Shown here: one piece after another, positions 20,141 through 32,511 of the stretch
Layout of the letters: the number at the start of each line of letters is the position of its first letter
Numbering within the stretch: the stretch's first letter is position 1
NCBI RefSeq assembly: GCF_002847345.1
Contig: NZ_LXFV01000013.1
Coordinates: forward strand, 1 to 64,000
Length of the DNA: 64,000 nucleotides
Source of the DNA: Pectobacterium peruviense
GTDB taxonomy: Bacteria; Pseudomonadota; Gammaproteobacteria; Enterobacterales; Enterobacteriaceae
Reading direction: 5' to 3'
Translations under genes and position numbers: made by a program
The notes under the pieces: model-generated
Databases searched by the model: none
What the model saw: the letters and a program-made list of their open reading frames with translations, nothing else
Told to the model about the DNA's origin: nothing

Positions 20141-20938
20141 ATGACAGAGCCTCTCTCCAACAAACCTGTACTGCTACAGCTTCACCATGTTTCCGTTGCC
20201 GACGCCCATCGGGCTCCAAGACTCAGTGATATTTCGTTGTCCATGCACTCGGGCGAGCGTTTGGCACTGATTGGGCCAAATGGCAGCGGCAAATCCACGC
20301 TGTTGCGCGTGCTGACCAGTGAACTTAGCGCAACGGCAGGGTATGTCCATTTGAACGGTCAACCGCTGAACGCACTCAGCCGTCATGAGCGAGCAAAGCG
20401 CATCGCGATTCTGGCGCAAAGTGATGCACCAGACCTGCGCCTGCGGGTCGCGGAATATGTCGCCTTAGGGCGCATTCCGCACCATGGATTCAGCACACCT
20501 ACGCACGATCGCCAACTCATTGATGAAGCGCTGGACGATACCGGATTACTACCGCTGCGCCACCGCCTGCTGGGTACACTCTCCGGCGGGGAACGTCAGC
20601 GTGCCGCGCTGGCACGCGCGTTTGCACAAACGCCGCAGCTCCTGCTGCTGGATGAACCGACCAACCATCTCGATCCGTTAGCGCGCGCGCAGTTGCTGTC
20701 TCTCGTGCGGAAACGCGGTATTTCAACACTAGCGGTATTGCACGATCTGCCATTGATTACGCCCTTTGCCGATCGCGTCGCCGTTTTGCAGCAGGGTGCG
20801 CTACTCCGCTGGGGAACGCCTGCACACGCGCTGAGCGCTGACTGTGTGAAATCCGTATTTGGGATGGAAAGCTTTACGGTGCCACATCCGCTAAACGGTT
20901 CACCCATTCGCATCTTTGAAGCCCCTGAACTGCACTAA
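20141..20938 (+). CDS. FecE-type ABC transporter ATP-binding protein
   Basis: 265-residue ATPase with Walker A GPNGSGKST (about 46-54), signature LSGGERQRAA (about 148), Walker B LLLLDEPTNHLD (about 168) and H-loop LHDLP. Members drive import of iron-siderophore, haem, cobalamin or other metal chelates. First gene of a three-gene operon, followed 9 bp later by its binding protein. ATG at MTEPLSNK chosen over a GTG five codons earlier. The Zur-like palindrome upstream points to control by zinc. Confidence 0.88.
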   Translation: MTEPLSNKPVLLQLHHVSVADAHRAPRLSDISLSMHSGERLALIGPNGSGKSTLLRVLTSELSATAGYVHLNGQPLNALSRHERAKRIAILAQSDAPDLRLRVAEYVALGRIPHHGFSTPTHDRQLIDEALDDTGLLPLRHRLLGTLSGGERQRAALARAFAQTPQLLLLDEPTNHLDPLARAQLLSLVRKRGISTLAVLHDLPLITPFADRVAVLQQGALLRWGTPAHALSADCVKSVFGMESFTVPHPLNGSPIRIFEAPELH

Positions 20939-20947
20939 GGAACCCTG

Positions 20948-21910
20948 ATGAAAATAACGCTTCTGTCTGGACTGCTGGCATTGACGTCGTGCTGGGCACA
21001 TGCATCGGGTTTTCCGGTCACGGTCGACAGCTGTGGGCAACCGCTAACCTTTACCCAGCCTCCACAGCGCGCCGTTATTCATGACCTGAATATGGCAGAG
21101 ATGGCGTTTGTACTGGGCTTACAAAAAAATATCGTTGGGCTGACCGGAATCACTGGCTGGTATAAAGCAACGCCAGATTTTATCCATCAGCAGGGCACGA
21201 TCCCTGAACTGGCAGCAAAATACCCGACGTTGGAAAACCTGCTGGCCGTACATCCGGATTTCTTCTTTGCCGGGTGGAACTACGGCATGAAAGTAGGCGG
21301 AGAAGTCACACCGCAGTCGCTGAAAAAATACGGTATTCAGACCCTCGTTCTTAGCGAAAGCTGTGTTTTCACCGAACAGCAACAGCAGCGTCCGAAAGCC
21401 AGCATGGATCTGCTCTATGGCGACCTGCTGAAGCTGGGGAAAATCTTCGGTAAGCAGGAACAAGTTCAGGAACAGGTCGATGGCTGGAAACAGCACCTTG
21501 CCACCCTGCAAGCCCGTATCGGCAATCGGCCAAAGCAGAAGATTTTTCTGTATGACTCTGGCGACGATAAGCCTTTTACCAGCGGTAAATTCGCTATGCC
21601 AACCGCCATCATTGAGGCAGCGGGTGGCAAGAACGTGATGGACGATATGGAAACGAGCTGGGCCTCCACATCGTGGGAAAGCGTGGCGGCACGCGAGCCT
21701 GATTTTATCATTTTGCTGGATTACCAGACGGGCAACGGCGCAGAGGCATTAAGACTCTTTTTGGAATCACACCCGCTGATGAAATTTACCCCTGCGGTAC
21801 AGCAACATCGTTATCTGAAGCTCCAATATGCGGAGCTAACACCAGGGCCCGCCAACATCACTGCCATTGATAAACTGGCGCACGCCCTTTACCCGGATGC
21901 CTTTAAGTGA
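20948..21910 (+). CDS. FecB/BtuF-type periplasmic binding protein
   Basis: 320 residues: a signal sequence (MKITLLSGLLALTSCWAHA; LTSC could also be a lipobox), then a class III metal-chelate-binding fold starting FPVTVDSCGQPLTF, with VIHDLNMAEMAFVLGL (about residues 41-56). Its stop codon overlaps the permease start (GTGA). The ligand is not identifiable by reading; this family includes siderophore, haem and cobalamin binders. Confidence 0.85.
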   Translation: MKITLLSGLLALTSCWAHASGFPVTVDSCGQPLTFTQPPQRAVIHDLNMAEMAFVLGLQKNIVGLTGITGWYKATPDFIHQQGTIPELAAKYPTLENLLAVHPDFFFAGWNYGMKVGGEVTPQSLKKYGIQTLVLSESCVFTEQQQQRPKASMDLLYGDLLKLGKIFGKQEQVQEQVDGWKQHLATLQARIGNRPKQKIFLYDSGDDKPFTSGKFAMPTAIIEAAGGKNVMDDMETSWASTSWESVAAREPDFIILLDYQTGNGAEALRLFLESHPLMKFTPAVQQHRYLKLQYAELTPGPANITAIDKLAHALYPDAFK

Positions 21911-22911
21911 GCCCAACGTCTTCACGTTATGCCGCGACTTTCGTTATCGCGCTGCTGATATTGGTTGGGCTGATGCTGTTAAATATTGCGACAGGCAGCA
22001 CGACGATTCCCCTTACGCAGGTCGCCAGCGTATTGGGGCTATCGTCAGCAGACGTCTCGCCGATGACCTCACGCATCATTCTGGAGCTGCGCATTCCCCG
22101 CAGCCTGCTGGCAGCGTTGTGTGGCGCGGGTTTAGCGATGGTCGGTGCCTTTCTGCAAACGGCGACTCGCAACGATCTGGCTGACCCTTTTTTGTTCGGC
22201 CTGTCTGCCGGAGCCTCGGCGGGTGCCGTCGCTGTCATCACTCGTTTTGGTGAGCAACTCGGTGACTGGGCACTGCCAGTAGCGGCCTTCTGTGGCGGAA
22301 TATTATCGGCCGTCGCCGTGACCGTGCTGTTTCTGCTGCAACAGGCGCGTGGCGCAGAACGCTTGATCATCTGCGGATTAGCGATCTCTTTTCTGTTCGG
22401 CGCGTTGACGAATTATCTGGTGTTTTCCGGCGATCAACGCGCTGCCAGCTCAATTCTTTTCTGGTCACTCGGCGGGCTGGGGCTTGCCCGTTGGGATACC
22501 TTACCTTTTGCGGTGTTCAGCGTCCTGCTGCTATTTAGCCTCACCGCCCTGCGCTGGCGTGCGCTTGATGCGCTGTTGGCAGGCGGGCAAACTGCGGCTT
22601 CAATGGGGGTTAATCTGTCTCGCGTACGAGTGGAAATCTTCATCTGCTGCGCGTTCGCCACCTCGCTATTGGTCGCGCTGACCGGCGTGATCGGGTTTAT
22701 CGGACTGATGATTCCCCATCTGGCTCGCCCGTTGAGCGGCGTGTTGCACAAAAAGCTTCTGCCGCTGACAGCGGTGCTCGGGGCGATACTGCTGTGCGGT
22801 GGCGATTGGCTCAGCCGGCAGCTACTCGCGCCGCAGGAATTACCTATCGGGATTATTACGGCAGGATTAGGCGGTATTTTCGTTCTGGGGCTGCTAGTGA
22901 AACATCAGTAG
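21907..22911 (+). CDS. FecCD-family ABC permease
   Basis: 334 residues with 9-10 hydrophobic helices, typical of the BtuC/FecCD fold, with LRIPRSLLAALCGAGLAMVG (about 61-80), ADPFLFGLSAGAS and GFIGLMIPHLARPL (about 262). GTG start overlapping the previous stop by 4 bp. A single permease gene implies a homodimeric channel. Ends the operon at a strong terminator shared with rpmE. Confidence 0.9.
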   Translation: MSPTSSRYAATFVIALLILVGLMLLNIATGSTTIPLTQVASVLGLSSADVSPMTSRIILELRIPRSLLAALCGAGLAMVGAFLQTATRNDLADPFLFGLSAGASAGAVAVITRFGEQLGDWALPVAAFCGGILSAVAVTVLFLLQQARGAERLIICGLAISFLFGALTNYLVFSGDQRAASSILFWSLGGLGLARWDTLPFAVFSVLLLFSLTALRWRALDALLAGGQTAASMGVNLSRVRVEIFICCAFATSLLVALTGVIGFIGLMIPHLARPLSGVLHKKLLPLTAVLGAILLCGGDWLSRQLLAPQELPIGIITAGLGGIFVLGLLVKHQ

Positions 22912-22932
22912 GGATATTGATACGCTAGAAAC

Positions 22933-22960
22933 AACAAAGGCACCGATAGGTGCCTTTGTT
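22933..22960. terminator. Bidirectional terminator, ABC permease / rpmE
   Basis: AACAAAGGCACC, GATA loop, GGTGCCTTTGTT: a perfect 12-bp stem between convergent genes with A/T flanks on both sides. Confidence 0.9.
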
Positions 22961-22994
22961 GAAAGTTACTGTGCCAATAATTAGCCAGTAGAAC

Positions 22995-23210
22995 TTATTT
23001 TTTAGCGCCTGGTACGGAGAAACGCTTGTTGAAGCGGTCAACACGGCCACCGCTTGCAACATCACGTTGTTTGCCGGTGTAGAACGGGTGACATTCGCCA
23101 CAGACGTCCAGGTTCAGGTCACGACCCACGGTAGAATGGGTTTTGATCACGTTACCGCAAGAGCAAGTTACAGTAACTTCAGAATAATTCGGGTGAATAC
23201 CTTTTTTCAT
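22995..23210 (-). CDS. rpmE: 50S ribosomal protein L31 (zinc form)
   Basis: 71 residues. Carries the four zinc-binding cysteines (CSC near residue 16 and CGEC near 37), so this is the C+ form that Zur-regulated C- paralogues replace during zinc starvation. AGAGGTTTCCC precedes the ATG. Its neighbour priA diverges, as in E. coli. Confidence 0.98.
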   Translation of the reverse strand: MKKGIHPNYSEVTVTCSCGNVIKTHSTVGRDLNLDVCGECHPFYTGKQRDVASGGRVDRFNKRFSVPGAKK

Positions 23211-23417
23211 GGGAAACCTCTGTTAAGGCCGTGTCGCTATCCAGCCCTGTTCCGCCAGACACCACACGAAAGTTGAGTAAGTAAGTTCATTATGCGAACG
23301 GCACAATGGCGGCGGATCATACAGAATCTGATACCCCGATGCAATCGCATCCACACATTATCCCTCGCAGCATGTACACTAGCGCCTTGCTTTATTTTTT
23401 ACCTGCGTCGCGCATGA

Positions 23418-25679
<2,262 letters not shown>

Positions 25680-25950
25680 CGTTTCCTGTTAGATCATTTC
25701 GGTTTCTTGCCACACATTTTTTGCGAGCGGCGTCGAGAACACGACATTCATCACACTTTCTGTGCAAATTAAGCAACAAAACCTGCGTTCAATCTGTTAT
25801 CACTGTTTGCGCAGGCAGTATGCTGGAGCCCGGTGCTACACGGTTGGCATACTGCGCCGAAAAGCGTTACCCGTAATCATAGAGAGTCAGCAGACAGGAG
25901 CGTTCTGCTGGCAGTCAGCGCCAGTTAACGCTGACGCAAGGAGAAAAGCG

Positions 25951-26994
25951 TTGAAGCAGAAGAAAGGCGTCACCACGGCGACGATGAAAGACGTGGCGGA
26001 TGAGGCGGGCGTTTCCACCGCCACCGTATCCCGAACGTTAATGAACCCAGAGAAAGTCTCTGCGACCACCCGCAGGAAGGTCGAGCAGGCTGTCATCGCC
26101 GTTGGCTATTCGCCTCACGCACTCAACAGAAACCTCAAGCGTAACGAGTCACGTACGATCCTGACGATCGTGCCAGATATCTGCGATCCTTATTTCTCTG
26201 AAATATTTCGTGGGATCGAGGAAACGGCAGCCGAACACGGCTATCTGGTGTTGATTGGCGATTGCGCTCATCAACATCAGAAAGAGAAAACCTTCGTCGA
26301 CCTGATTATTACCAAACAGATCGACGGTATGGTGTTGCTCGGTTCTAATCTGCCGTTTGATGCAGGCCAGGAAGAGCAGCGCAATCTGCCACCGATGGTG
26401 ATGGCGAATGAGTTTTCGCCAGACCTGGCGCTACCAACCGTGCACATCGATAACCTGACTGCCGCCTTTGAAGCCGTACACTATTTGCATCAGGCCGGTC
26501 ATCAGCGTATCGCCTGCATTGCGGGCCCAGAGCACATGCATCTGAGCCAATACCGCTTGCAAGGGTATATTCAAGCCCTGCGCCGTAACGGAACTCTTAT
26601 CGATAACCAGTATATCTTTCGGGGCGATTTCACCTACGAAACGGGAATCAACGGCCTGATTGCGCTGATGCAACATCCACAGCCACCCAGCGCTATCTTC
26701 TGCCATAGCGATCTCATGGCGTTGGGCGTGCTGGCGCAGGCCCGAAAGATGGGGCTGGATATCCCGCGCGATCTCTCCATCATCGGCTTCGACGATATTG
26801 AGCAAGCGCAGTACTGCTGGCCTCCTCTGACTTCTGTCGCTCAACCACGCTATCAGATCGGACGCGAGGCAATGCTGCTACTCTTAGAGCAGTTGCAAGG
26901 TAACACAGTACAAAGCGGTTCACGTCTGTTGTCCAGTGAGCTGGTTATACGAGACAGCGTCGCCGCGCCAAATTACGCCCGTAACAGGCTTTAA
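25951..26994 (+). CDS. cytR: Nucleoside-responsive LacI-type repressor CytR
   Basis: Represses nucleoside uptake and catabolism genes together with CRP and is induced by cytidine (known for E. coli). 347 residues: helix-turn-helix MKDVADEAGVSTATVSRTLM (about 11-30), effector domain with ILTIVPDICDPYFSEI. I chose a TTG start because CAAGGAG lies 7 bp upstream and the resulting LKQKKGVTTATMKDV aligns with the E. coli N terminus; the frame upstream to 25762 is open but not conserved. Confidence 0.94.
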   Translation: MKQKKGVTTATMKDVADEAGVSTATVSRTLMNPEKVSATTRRKVEQAVIAVGYSPHALNRNLKRNESRTILTIVPDICDPYFSEIFRGIEETAAEHGYLVLIGDCAHQHQKEKTFVDLIITKQIDGMVLLGSNLPFDAGQEEQRNLPPMVMANEFSPDLALPTVHIDNLTAAFEAVHYLHQAGHQRIACIAGPEHMHLSQYRLQGYIQALRRNGTLIDNQYIFRGDFTYETGINGLIALMQHPQPPSAIFCHSDLMALGVLAQARKMGLDIPRDLSIIGFDDIEQAQYCWPPLTSVAQPRYQIGREAMLLLLEQLQGNTVQSGSRLLSSELVIRDSVAAPNYARNRL

Positions 26995-27051
26995 GACTTC
27001 AGGTGCTGGTCAAATATTTGAGGGTTCAGTAACATGACCCCCTAATTATGT

Positions 27052-27177
<126 letters not shown>

Positions 27178-27207
27178 ATTTACCTATCAATTCACAGCGA
27201 AACGACA

Positions 27208-28083
27208 GTGGCACAAAGAGACTACGTGAGCCGAGGACGTTCATCAGCAACGCGTCGGAAAACGACAAATAGCCGAAAAAAAGGCAACGCTTCAGGCGCG
27301 TCCAAAACAATGGTCGCGCTCGCTGTTGCCGTTTTGGTCACCTTCGCGGGCGGTCTGTACTTTATCGCCCATAATAAACCCGACGACTCCCCTGTCCTTC
27401 CGCATCAGAACGTGGGCAAGGGTAACGGGTTGCCACCCAAGCCGGAAGAACGTTGGCGTTACATCAAAGAGCTGGAAAATCGTCAATTGGGCGTTACGAC
27501 GCCAACGGAACCTTCGGCGGGTGGAGAGATCCGGTCGCCTGTGCAGTTGACAGATGAACAGCGCCAGCTGTTGGAACAGATGCAGTCTGATATGCGGCGT
27601 CAGCCAACGCAGCTTTCTGAGGTGCCGTATAACGACCAGACGCAGGTTCCGCGTTCACAGGTGACCATTAAGCCACCGACGCAATCGATGCAGCAACCGC
27701 CTGTTGTGACAACCCAGCCTGCAACGCGTGCACCAGTCGTTACGCAAACGACGCCTGTTGTTCCAAGGCAAGACATTCCAAGACAAGAAACACCAAAACA
27801 GGAAGCACCGAAGCAACAGCTGGTCAAACAGCCTGAAGCACCAAAAGTCGAAAAAACACAACGCTGGGCGATTCAATGCGGCTCCTTCAAAACTATGGAC
27901 CCCGCCGAATCCGTGAGAGCGCAGCTGGCGTTTGCGGGTATCGAAAGCCGCATCACCTCCAACGGTGGCTGGAACCGCATCATGCTGGGGCCTTACAACA
28001 ACCGCGCTGCCGCCGATAGCATGCTTCAACGTCTTAAAGGTGCGGGCGCATCAAACTGTATTCCTCTTGCTAGCGGGGGTTGA
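27208..28083 (+). CDS. ftsN: Cell division protein FtsN
   Basis: Late divisome activator anchored in the inner membrane. 291 residues: basic cytoplasmic tail (AQRDYVSRGRSS), membrane segment TMVALAVAVLVTFAGGLYFI (about 34-53), a conserved periplasmic block GLPPKPEERWRYIKELENRQ (about 73-92), a Pro/Gln-rich linker and a C-terminal SPOR domain (about 217-291, RWAIQCGSF to ASNCIPLASGG) that binds denuded glycan. It starts with GTG where E. coli has MAQRDYV; the open frame upstream reads into an ERIC repeat and is not coding. Slightly shorter than the 319-residue E. coli protein because the linker is shorter. Confidence 0.94.
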   Translation: MAQRDYVSRGRSSATRRKTTNSRKKGNASGASKTMVALAVAVLVTFAGGLYFIAHNKPDDSPVLPHQNVGKGNGLPPKPEERWRYIKELENRQLGVTTPTEPSAGGEIRSPVQLTDEQRQLLEQMQSDMRRQPTQLSEVPYNDQTQVPRSQVTIKPPTQSMQQPPVVTTQPATRAPVVTQTTPVVPRQDIPRQETPKQEAPKQQLVKQPEAPKVEKTQRWAIQCGSFKTMDPAESVRAQLAFAGIESRITSNGGWNRIMLGPYNNRAAADSMLQRLKGAGASNCIPLASGG

Positions 28084-28107
28084 AAAACCCCACGCTTTCC
28101 CCCATCT
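28080..28107 (+). promoter_or_regulatory. Sigma-32 heat-shock promoter of hslVU
   Basis: TTGAAA, a 14-bp spacer, then CCCCATCT; an almost exact RpoH promoter (CTTGAAA / CCCCATNT). It starts at the ftsN stop codon and drives hslVU, as in E. coli. A CCCCG...CGGGG hairpin followed by TCTTTTT (28122-28147) lies in the predicted leader. Confidence 0.85.
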
Positions 28108-28166
28108 ATAACATCAATGTGCCCCGAATCATGCGGGGGTCTTTTTCTTCAAACGGGGACTGACTC

Positions 28167-28697
28167 GTGACAACAATTGTAAGCGTACGCCGCAACGGCC
28201 AAGTGGTCATTGGCGGTGATGGACAAGCCACTCTGGGCAACACCGTGATGAAAGGCAACGTACGTAAAGTACGTCGCCTCTACCATGACCGCGTCATCGC
28301 CGGTTTCGCCGGTGGCACCGCGGATGCCTTCACCCTTTTTGAGCTTTTCGAGCGCAAGCTGGAACTGCACCAGGGTCATCTGGTGAAAGCCGCTGTCGAG
28401 CTGGCGAAAGACTGGCGTACCGACCGTATGCTGCGTCGACTGGAGGCCTTGCTGGCTGTCGCGGACGAAAATGCCTCACTGATCATTACTGGTAATGGCG
28501 ATGTCGTGCAGCCTGAGAACGATCTGATCGCTATTGGCTCCGGCGGCCCTTATGCGCAGGCCGCAGCCCGTGCTTTACTGGAAAATACCGAACTGGGTGC
28601 CCGTGATATCGTCGAGAAATCTCTGGGGATTGCTGGCGACATCTGTATCTACACCAACCAGTTCCACACGATAGAAGAATTAGCCTCCAAGGCGTAA
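28167..28697 (+). CDS. hslV: ATP-dependent protease peptidase subunit HslV
   Basis: Proteolytic core of HslUV. 176 residues; the Thr of MTTIVSVRR becomes the N-terminal nucleophile after Met removal. [17 protein letters not shown] and [11 protein letters not shown] are family blocks. GTG start preceded by GGGGA. Forms an operon with hslU (9-bp gap). Confidence 0.98.
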   Translation: MTTIVSVRRNGQVVIGGDGQATLGNTVMKGNVRKVRRLYHDRVIAGFAGGTADAFTLFELFERKLELHQGHLVKAAVELAKDWRTDRMLRRLEALLAVADENASLIITGNGDVVQPENDLIAIGSGGPYAQAAARALLENTELGARDIVEKSLGIAGDICIYTNQFHTIEELASKA

Positions 28698-28706
28698 GGA
28701 TCAACT

Positions 28707-30038
28707 ATGTCTGAAATGACCCCGCGCGAGATAGTCAGCGAACTCGACAGCTATATCATCGGCCAGCACAAAGCAAAACGCGCCGTTTCCATCGCGCTGC
28801 GTAACCGCTGGCGCCGTATGCAGTTGGACGAAGCACTCCGCCATGAAGTGACGCCTAAAAACATTCTCATGATCGGCCCGACTGGCGTAGGTAAAACCGA
28901 AATCGCTCGTCGCCTCGCGAAGCTCGCCAATGCGCCGTTCATCAAAGTGGAAGCGACCAAATTCACCGAAGTTGGCTACGTGGGTAAGGAAGTTGATTCC
29001 ATCATCCGCGATCTGACGGATTCCGCGATCAAAATGGTGCGTCACCAGTCCATCGAAAAAAACCGCTTCCGTGCGGAAGAGATGGCGGAAGACCGCATTT
29101 TGGACGTGCTGATTCCTCCGGCGAAAAACAACTGGGGACAATCAGAAGGCACTCAGGAGCCTTCCGCAACCCGTCAGGCATTCCGCAAGAAACTGCGTGA
29201 AGGCCAGTTGGACGACAAAGAGATCGAAATCGATCTGGCAGCCGCCCCCGTTGGCGTAGAGATCATGGCTCCGCCGGGCATGGAAGAGATGACCAATCAG
29301 CTACAGTCCATGTTCCAGAATCTGGCAGGACAGAAGCAGAAAGCGCGTAAGGTCAAAATTAAAGATGCTTTCAAGCTGCTGATAGAAGAAGAAGCGGCTA
29401 AGTTGGTGAACCCAGAAGAGCTGAAACAGCAGGCGATTGAAGCCGTTGAGCAGCACGGTATCGTGTTCATCGACGAAATCGACAAAATTTGTAAGCGTGG
29501 CGAAAGCTCCGGCCCGGATGTTTCTCGTGAAGGCGTTCAGCGCGACCTGCTGCCGCTGGTTGAAGGCTGCACCGTATCGACCAAGCACGGTATGGTCAAA
29601 ACTGACCACATCCTGTTTATCGCGTCGGGCGCATTCCAGGTTGCCAGCCCGTCCGATCTGATTCCAGAGTTGCAGGGACGTCTGCCGATTCGTGTGGAAT
29701 TGCAAGCGCTGACGACAGAAGATTTCGAGCGCATCCTGACAGAGCCGAGCGCCTCGCTGACCGAACAGTACAAAGCGCTGATGGCGACGGAAGGTGTCGA
29801 TATTTCATTCACCGCCGATGGTATCCGTCGCATTGCCGAAGCCGCCTGGCAGGTGAACGAAAGCACCGAGAATATCGGCGCGCGTCGTCTGCATACCGTT
29901 ATGGAGCGTCTGATCGAAGACGTTTCTTACGACGCTAGCGAAATGAATGGTCAAAGCGTTATGATTGACGCAGATTATGTACGTAGTCATCTGGATGAAT
30001 TAGTAGCAGATGAAGATCTGAGCCGATTTATCTTATAA
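28707..30038 (+). CDS. hslU: ATP-dependent protease ATPase subunit HslU
   Basis: AAA+ unfoldase that feeds HslV. 443 residues as in E. coli: Walker [13 protein letters not shown] (about 57), pore motif GYVGKEVDS (about 90), an inserted I domain (about 110-240), Walker B IVFIDEID (about 250), sensor region and C terminus LSRFIL that docks into HslV. AAGGA precedes the ATG. Confidence 0.98.
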   Translation: MSEMTPREIVSELDSYIIGQHKAKRAVSIALRNRWRRMQLDEALRHEVTPKNILMIGPTGVGKTEIARRLAKLANAPFIKVEATKFTEVGYVGKEVDSIIRDLTDSAIKMVRHQSIEKNRFRAEEMAEDRILDVLIPPAKNNWGQSEGTQEPSATRQAFRKKLREGQLDDKEIEIDLAAAPVGVEIMAPPGMEEMTNQLQSMFQNLAGQKQKARKVKIKDAFKLLIEEEAAKLVNPEELKQQAIEAVEQHGIVFIDEIDKICKRGESSGPDVSREGVQRDLLPLVEGCTVSTKHGMVKTDHILFIASGAFQVASPSDLIPELQGRLPIRVELQALTTEDFERILTEPSASLTEQYKALMATEGVDISFTADGIRRIAEAAWQVNESTENIGARRLHTVMERLIEDVSYDASEMNGQSVMIDADYVRSHLDELVADEDLSRFIL

Positions 30039-30068
30039 TCCGTTTTCGCGGATCGCACTATTAACGAT

Positions 30069-30100
30069 AAAGTGGGAGGCGTAGGCCTCCCACTTTTGTT
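30069..30100 (+). terminator. hslVU terminator
   Basis: AAAGTGGGAGGC, short loop, GCCTCCCACTTTTG: 12-bp stem followed by TTTTGTTT. Confidence 0.92.
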
Positions 30101-30183
30101 TCTGGCACCGCCATCACTGACTTTTTTTGTTTATAAACGGATGATTCACGCAATTGAATCGTCAATAAAAATTGAAGCACACC

Positions 30184-31101
30184 ATGACCATATCGACCCA
30201 TAGCAGCAAAACCAAAGCCTGGCTGGATAGTCTTCGTCCAAAAACGTTGCCATTAGCTTTTGCCTCCATCGTCACCGGCTCGGCGATTGCGAGCTGGCAT
30301 AGCAGTTTTAAACCGGGCGTAGCATTACTGGCGTTGTTAACCGCCGGACTGCTGCAAATCCTCTCCAATCTGGCGAACGACTATGGGGATGCGATAAAAG
30401 GCAGCGATACCGAAGAACGCATCGGGCCGTTGCGCGGCATCCAAACGGGTGTCATTACGCTGTCGCAACTGCGCAATGCGCTAATCGTAACCGTGGCACT
30501 CACCATCATTTCGGGTGTGAGTCTGGTGATTCTCGCCTGTGAAAAACCAGCGGATATCTTCGGTTTCCTGATTCTAGGGCTACTGGCGATTTTCGCCGCT
30601 ATCACTTATACCGTCGGCAATAAACCCTACGGCTATATCGGGCTCGGCGATATCTCGGTGCTCATCTTTTTCGGCTGGCTTAGCGTCGCGGGGTCGTATT
30701 ATTTGCAAACTGGCCACTTCGACAGCGTTGTTATGCTGCCTGCGACGGCCTGTGGTCTATTGGCAACAGCCGTTCTGAATATCAATAACCTGCGCGATAT
30801 CGACAACGACCGCATCAGTGGGAAAAACACGCTGGCGGTACGTCTTGGCGCGGAAAAAGCACGCTTCTACCACACGATACTGCTGCTGCTGGCTCCAGTT
30901 TGCCTTGGCCTGTTCGCGACGTTTTATCTGCACAGTCTGGCGGGCTGGCTCTTTATTCTGGCACTCCCGCTGCTGATTAAGCAGGCCCGTTATGTACTGC
31001 GTGAAAGTAGCGCCTTCAGTATGCGTCCAATGTTGGAAAAAACGGTGAAAGGCGCGCTGTTGACCAATATTTTGTTCGCCGTTGGCGTGATACTGAGTTA
31101 G
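30184..31101 (+). CDS. menA: 1,4-dihydroxy-2-naphthoate polyprenyltransferase
   Basis: UbiA-superfamily membrane prenyltransferase attaching the octaprenyl chain in menaquinone synthesis. 305 residues with about eight membrane helices. The first Asp-rich motif is in LANDYGDAIKGSDTEER (about residues 64-80) and the second in NNLRDIDNDRISGK (about 201-214). ATG chosen over a TTG four codons upstream. Confidence 0.96.
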   Translation: MTISTHSSKTKAWLDSLRPKTLPLAFASIVTGSAIASWHSSFKPGVALLALLTAGLLQILSNLANDYGDAIKGSDTEERIGPLRGIQTGVITLSQLRNALIVTVALTIISGVSLVILACEKPADIFGFLILGLLAIFAAITYTVGNKPYGYIGLGDISVLIFFGWLSVAGSYYLQTGHFDSVVMLPATACGLLATAVLNINNLRDIDNDRISGKNTLAVRLGAEKARFYHTILLLLAPVCLGLFATFYLHSLAGWLFILALPLLIKQARYVLRESSAFSMRPMLEKTVKGALLTNILFAVGVILS

Positions 31102-31208
31102 TGCGGGTAAATTGAGCACAGGCAAAAAGCGGCATGCATTTACTGATGCGCATCAAGTTAACATTTGATGATTTTGCCAACAGCTGTCAGAAAGGGATAT
31201 ACTCATGA

Positions 31209-31721
<513 letters not shown>

Positions 31722-31763
31722 TATCGTTGAGTTTCTGCGTTTTTATTGCGGCAACATCATCAC

Positions 31764-31792
31764 AAAAAAGGGCGATATACGCCCTTTTTTAT
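31764..31792 (+). terminator. rraA terminator
   Basis: AAAAAAGGGCG, loop ATATA, CGCCCTTTTTT; strong and nearly symmetric, so it could also stop transcription from the zapB side. Confidence 0.9.
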
Positions 31793-31839
31793 TTGGCTCA
31801 ATCGATAAGCCGTTCCTTCGCCTGAGCCAGTAAGTCTAC

Positions 31840-32079
31840 TTAGACTTCTTCCATTTTGCCTAACAGCGCGCGCAGGCGCTCTTGCCACACTACTTGCTCT
31901 TCTTTCAACTGTTCGTTCTCGCGCACCAGCGCTTCACGTGAACCCGCTGCCGCCTGAACATCCTGCGACAGTGTGTTGTTCTGCTCTTTCAGCTCTTCAA
32001 TTTCCATTTGCAACAGCGTGATAGTATCAATCGCCTGCTGAACTTTCGCTTCCAGCTTTTCAAACACTTCAAATGACAT
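31840..32079 (-). CDS. zapB: Cell division coiled-coil protein ZapB
   Basis: 79-residue, almost entirely coiled-coil protein (heptads throughout [19 protein letters not shown]) that joins the Z-ring through ZapA and links it to MatP. Sequence and position between rraA and glpF match E. coli. Confidence 0.96.
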   Translation of the reverse strand: MSFEVFEKLEAKVQQAIDTITLLQMEIEELKEQNNTLSQDVQAAAGSREALVRENEQLKEEQVVWQERLRALLGKMEEV

Positions 32080-32309
32080 TCTTCAAACCCCTTTTAATCG
32101 CAACAAGGCAAAGATCGGTTAACGCTGGCTTTCGGACTCTGTAACCAACACTCACGGTGTCGCGTCATCCGCCCGCAAACATAATCCTGACCGCGGGACG
32201 GCTGGCAAGACAGACCATAACGAAATTGTATGTAGCCAATGGCCCCCTGTCTAGCGCACATCCCCCACTACGCGAGTGTCGCAGCTTTTCTTACTTAACA
32301 CTATCAGTA

Positions 32310-32372
32310 CAAACTGAAAAACCGGCAATACAAACCGAAAAACGAGCGACTCAAACTGAAAACGCCCCCGTT
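32310..32372. repeat. Three tandem 21-bp imperfect repeats
   Basis: Units begin at 32310, 32331 and 32352 with CAAACTGAAAAACCGGCA, CAAACCGAAAAACGAGCGA and CAAACTGAAAACGCC. The exact 21-bp period (two helical turns) is clear; the role is not known. Confidence 0.7.
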
Positions 32373-32458
32373 TACTTCTCCGTTACTCCGATTGTGTTAA
32401 TAAATTTAACCTGAGCGTTACTATCAACCGTGGACGAAAAACCACTACGAGTCATTTT

Positions 32459-32476
32459 ATAAGCGAATACGCTCAT
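32459..32476. promoter_or_regulatory. Candidate GlpR operator 1 (glpF)
   Basis: ATAAGCG and CGCTCAT in inverted orientation separated by AATA, resembling GlpR half-sites such as ATGTTCG/ATGAGCG. GlpR repression of glpFKX is established in E. coli; this site is assigned by eye. Confidence 0.5.
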
Positions 32477-32511
32477 TTTCTTGACGCGCAACACACATTT
32501 CAATTTCGATA

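Noticed and set aside
32157-32414. 85-codon frame with QTEK heptads upstream of glpF
   Set aside because: GTG start without a ribosome-binding site, no homology recognised; the heptads come from the 21-bp DNA repeats.
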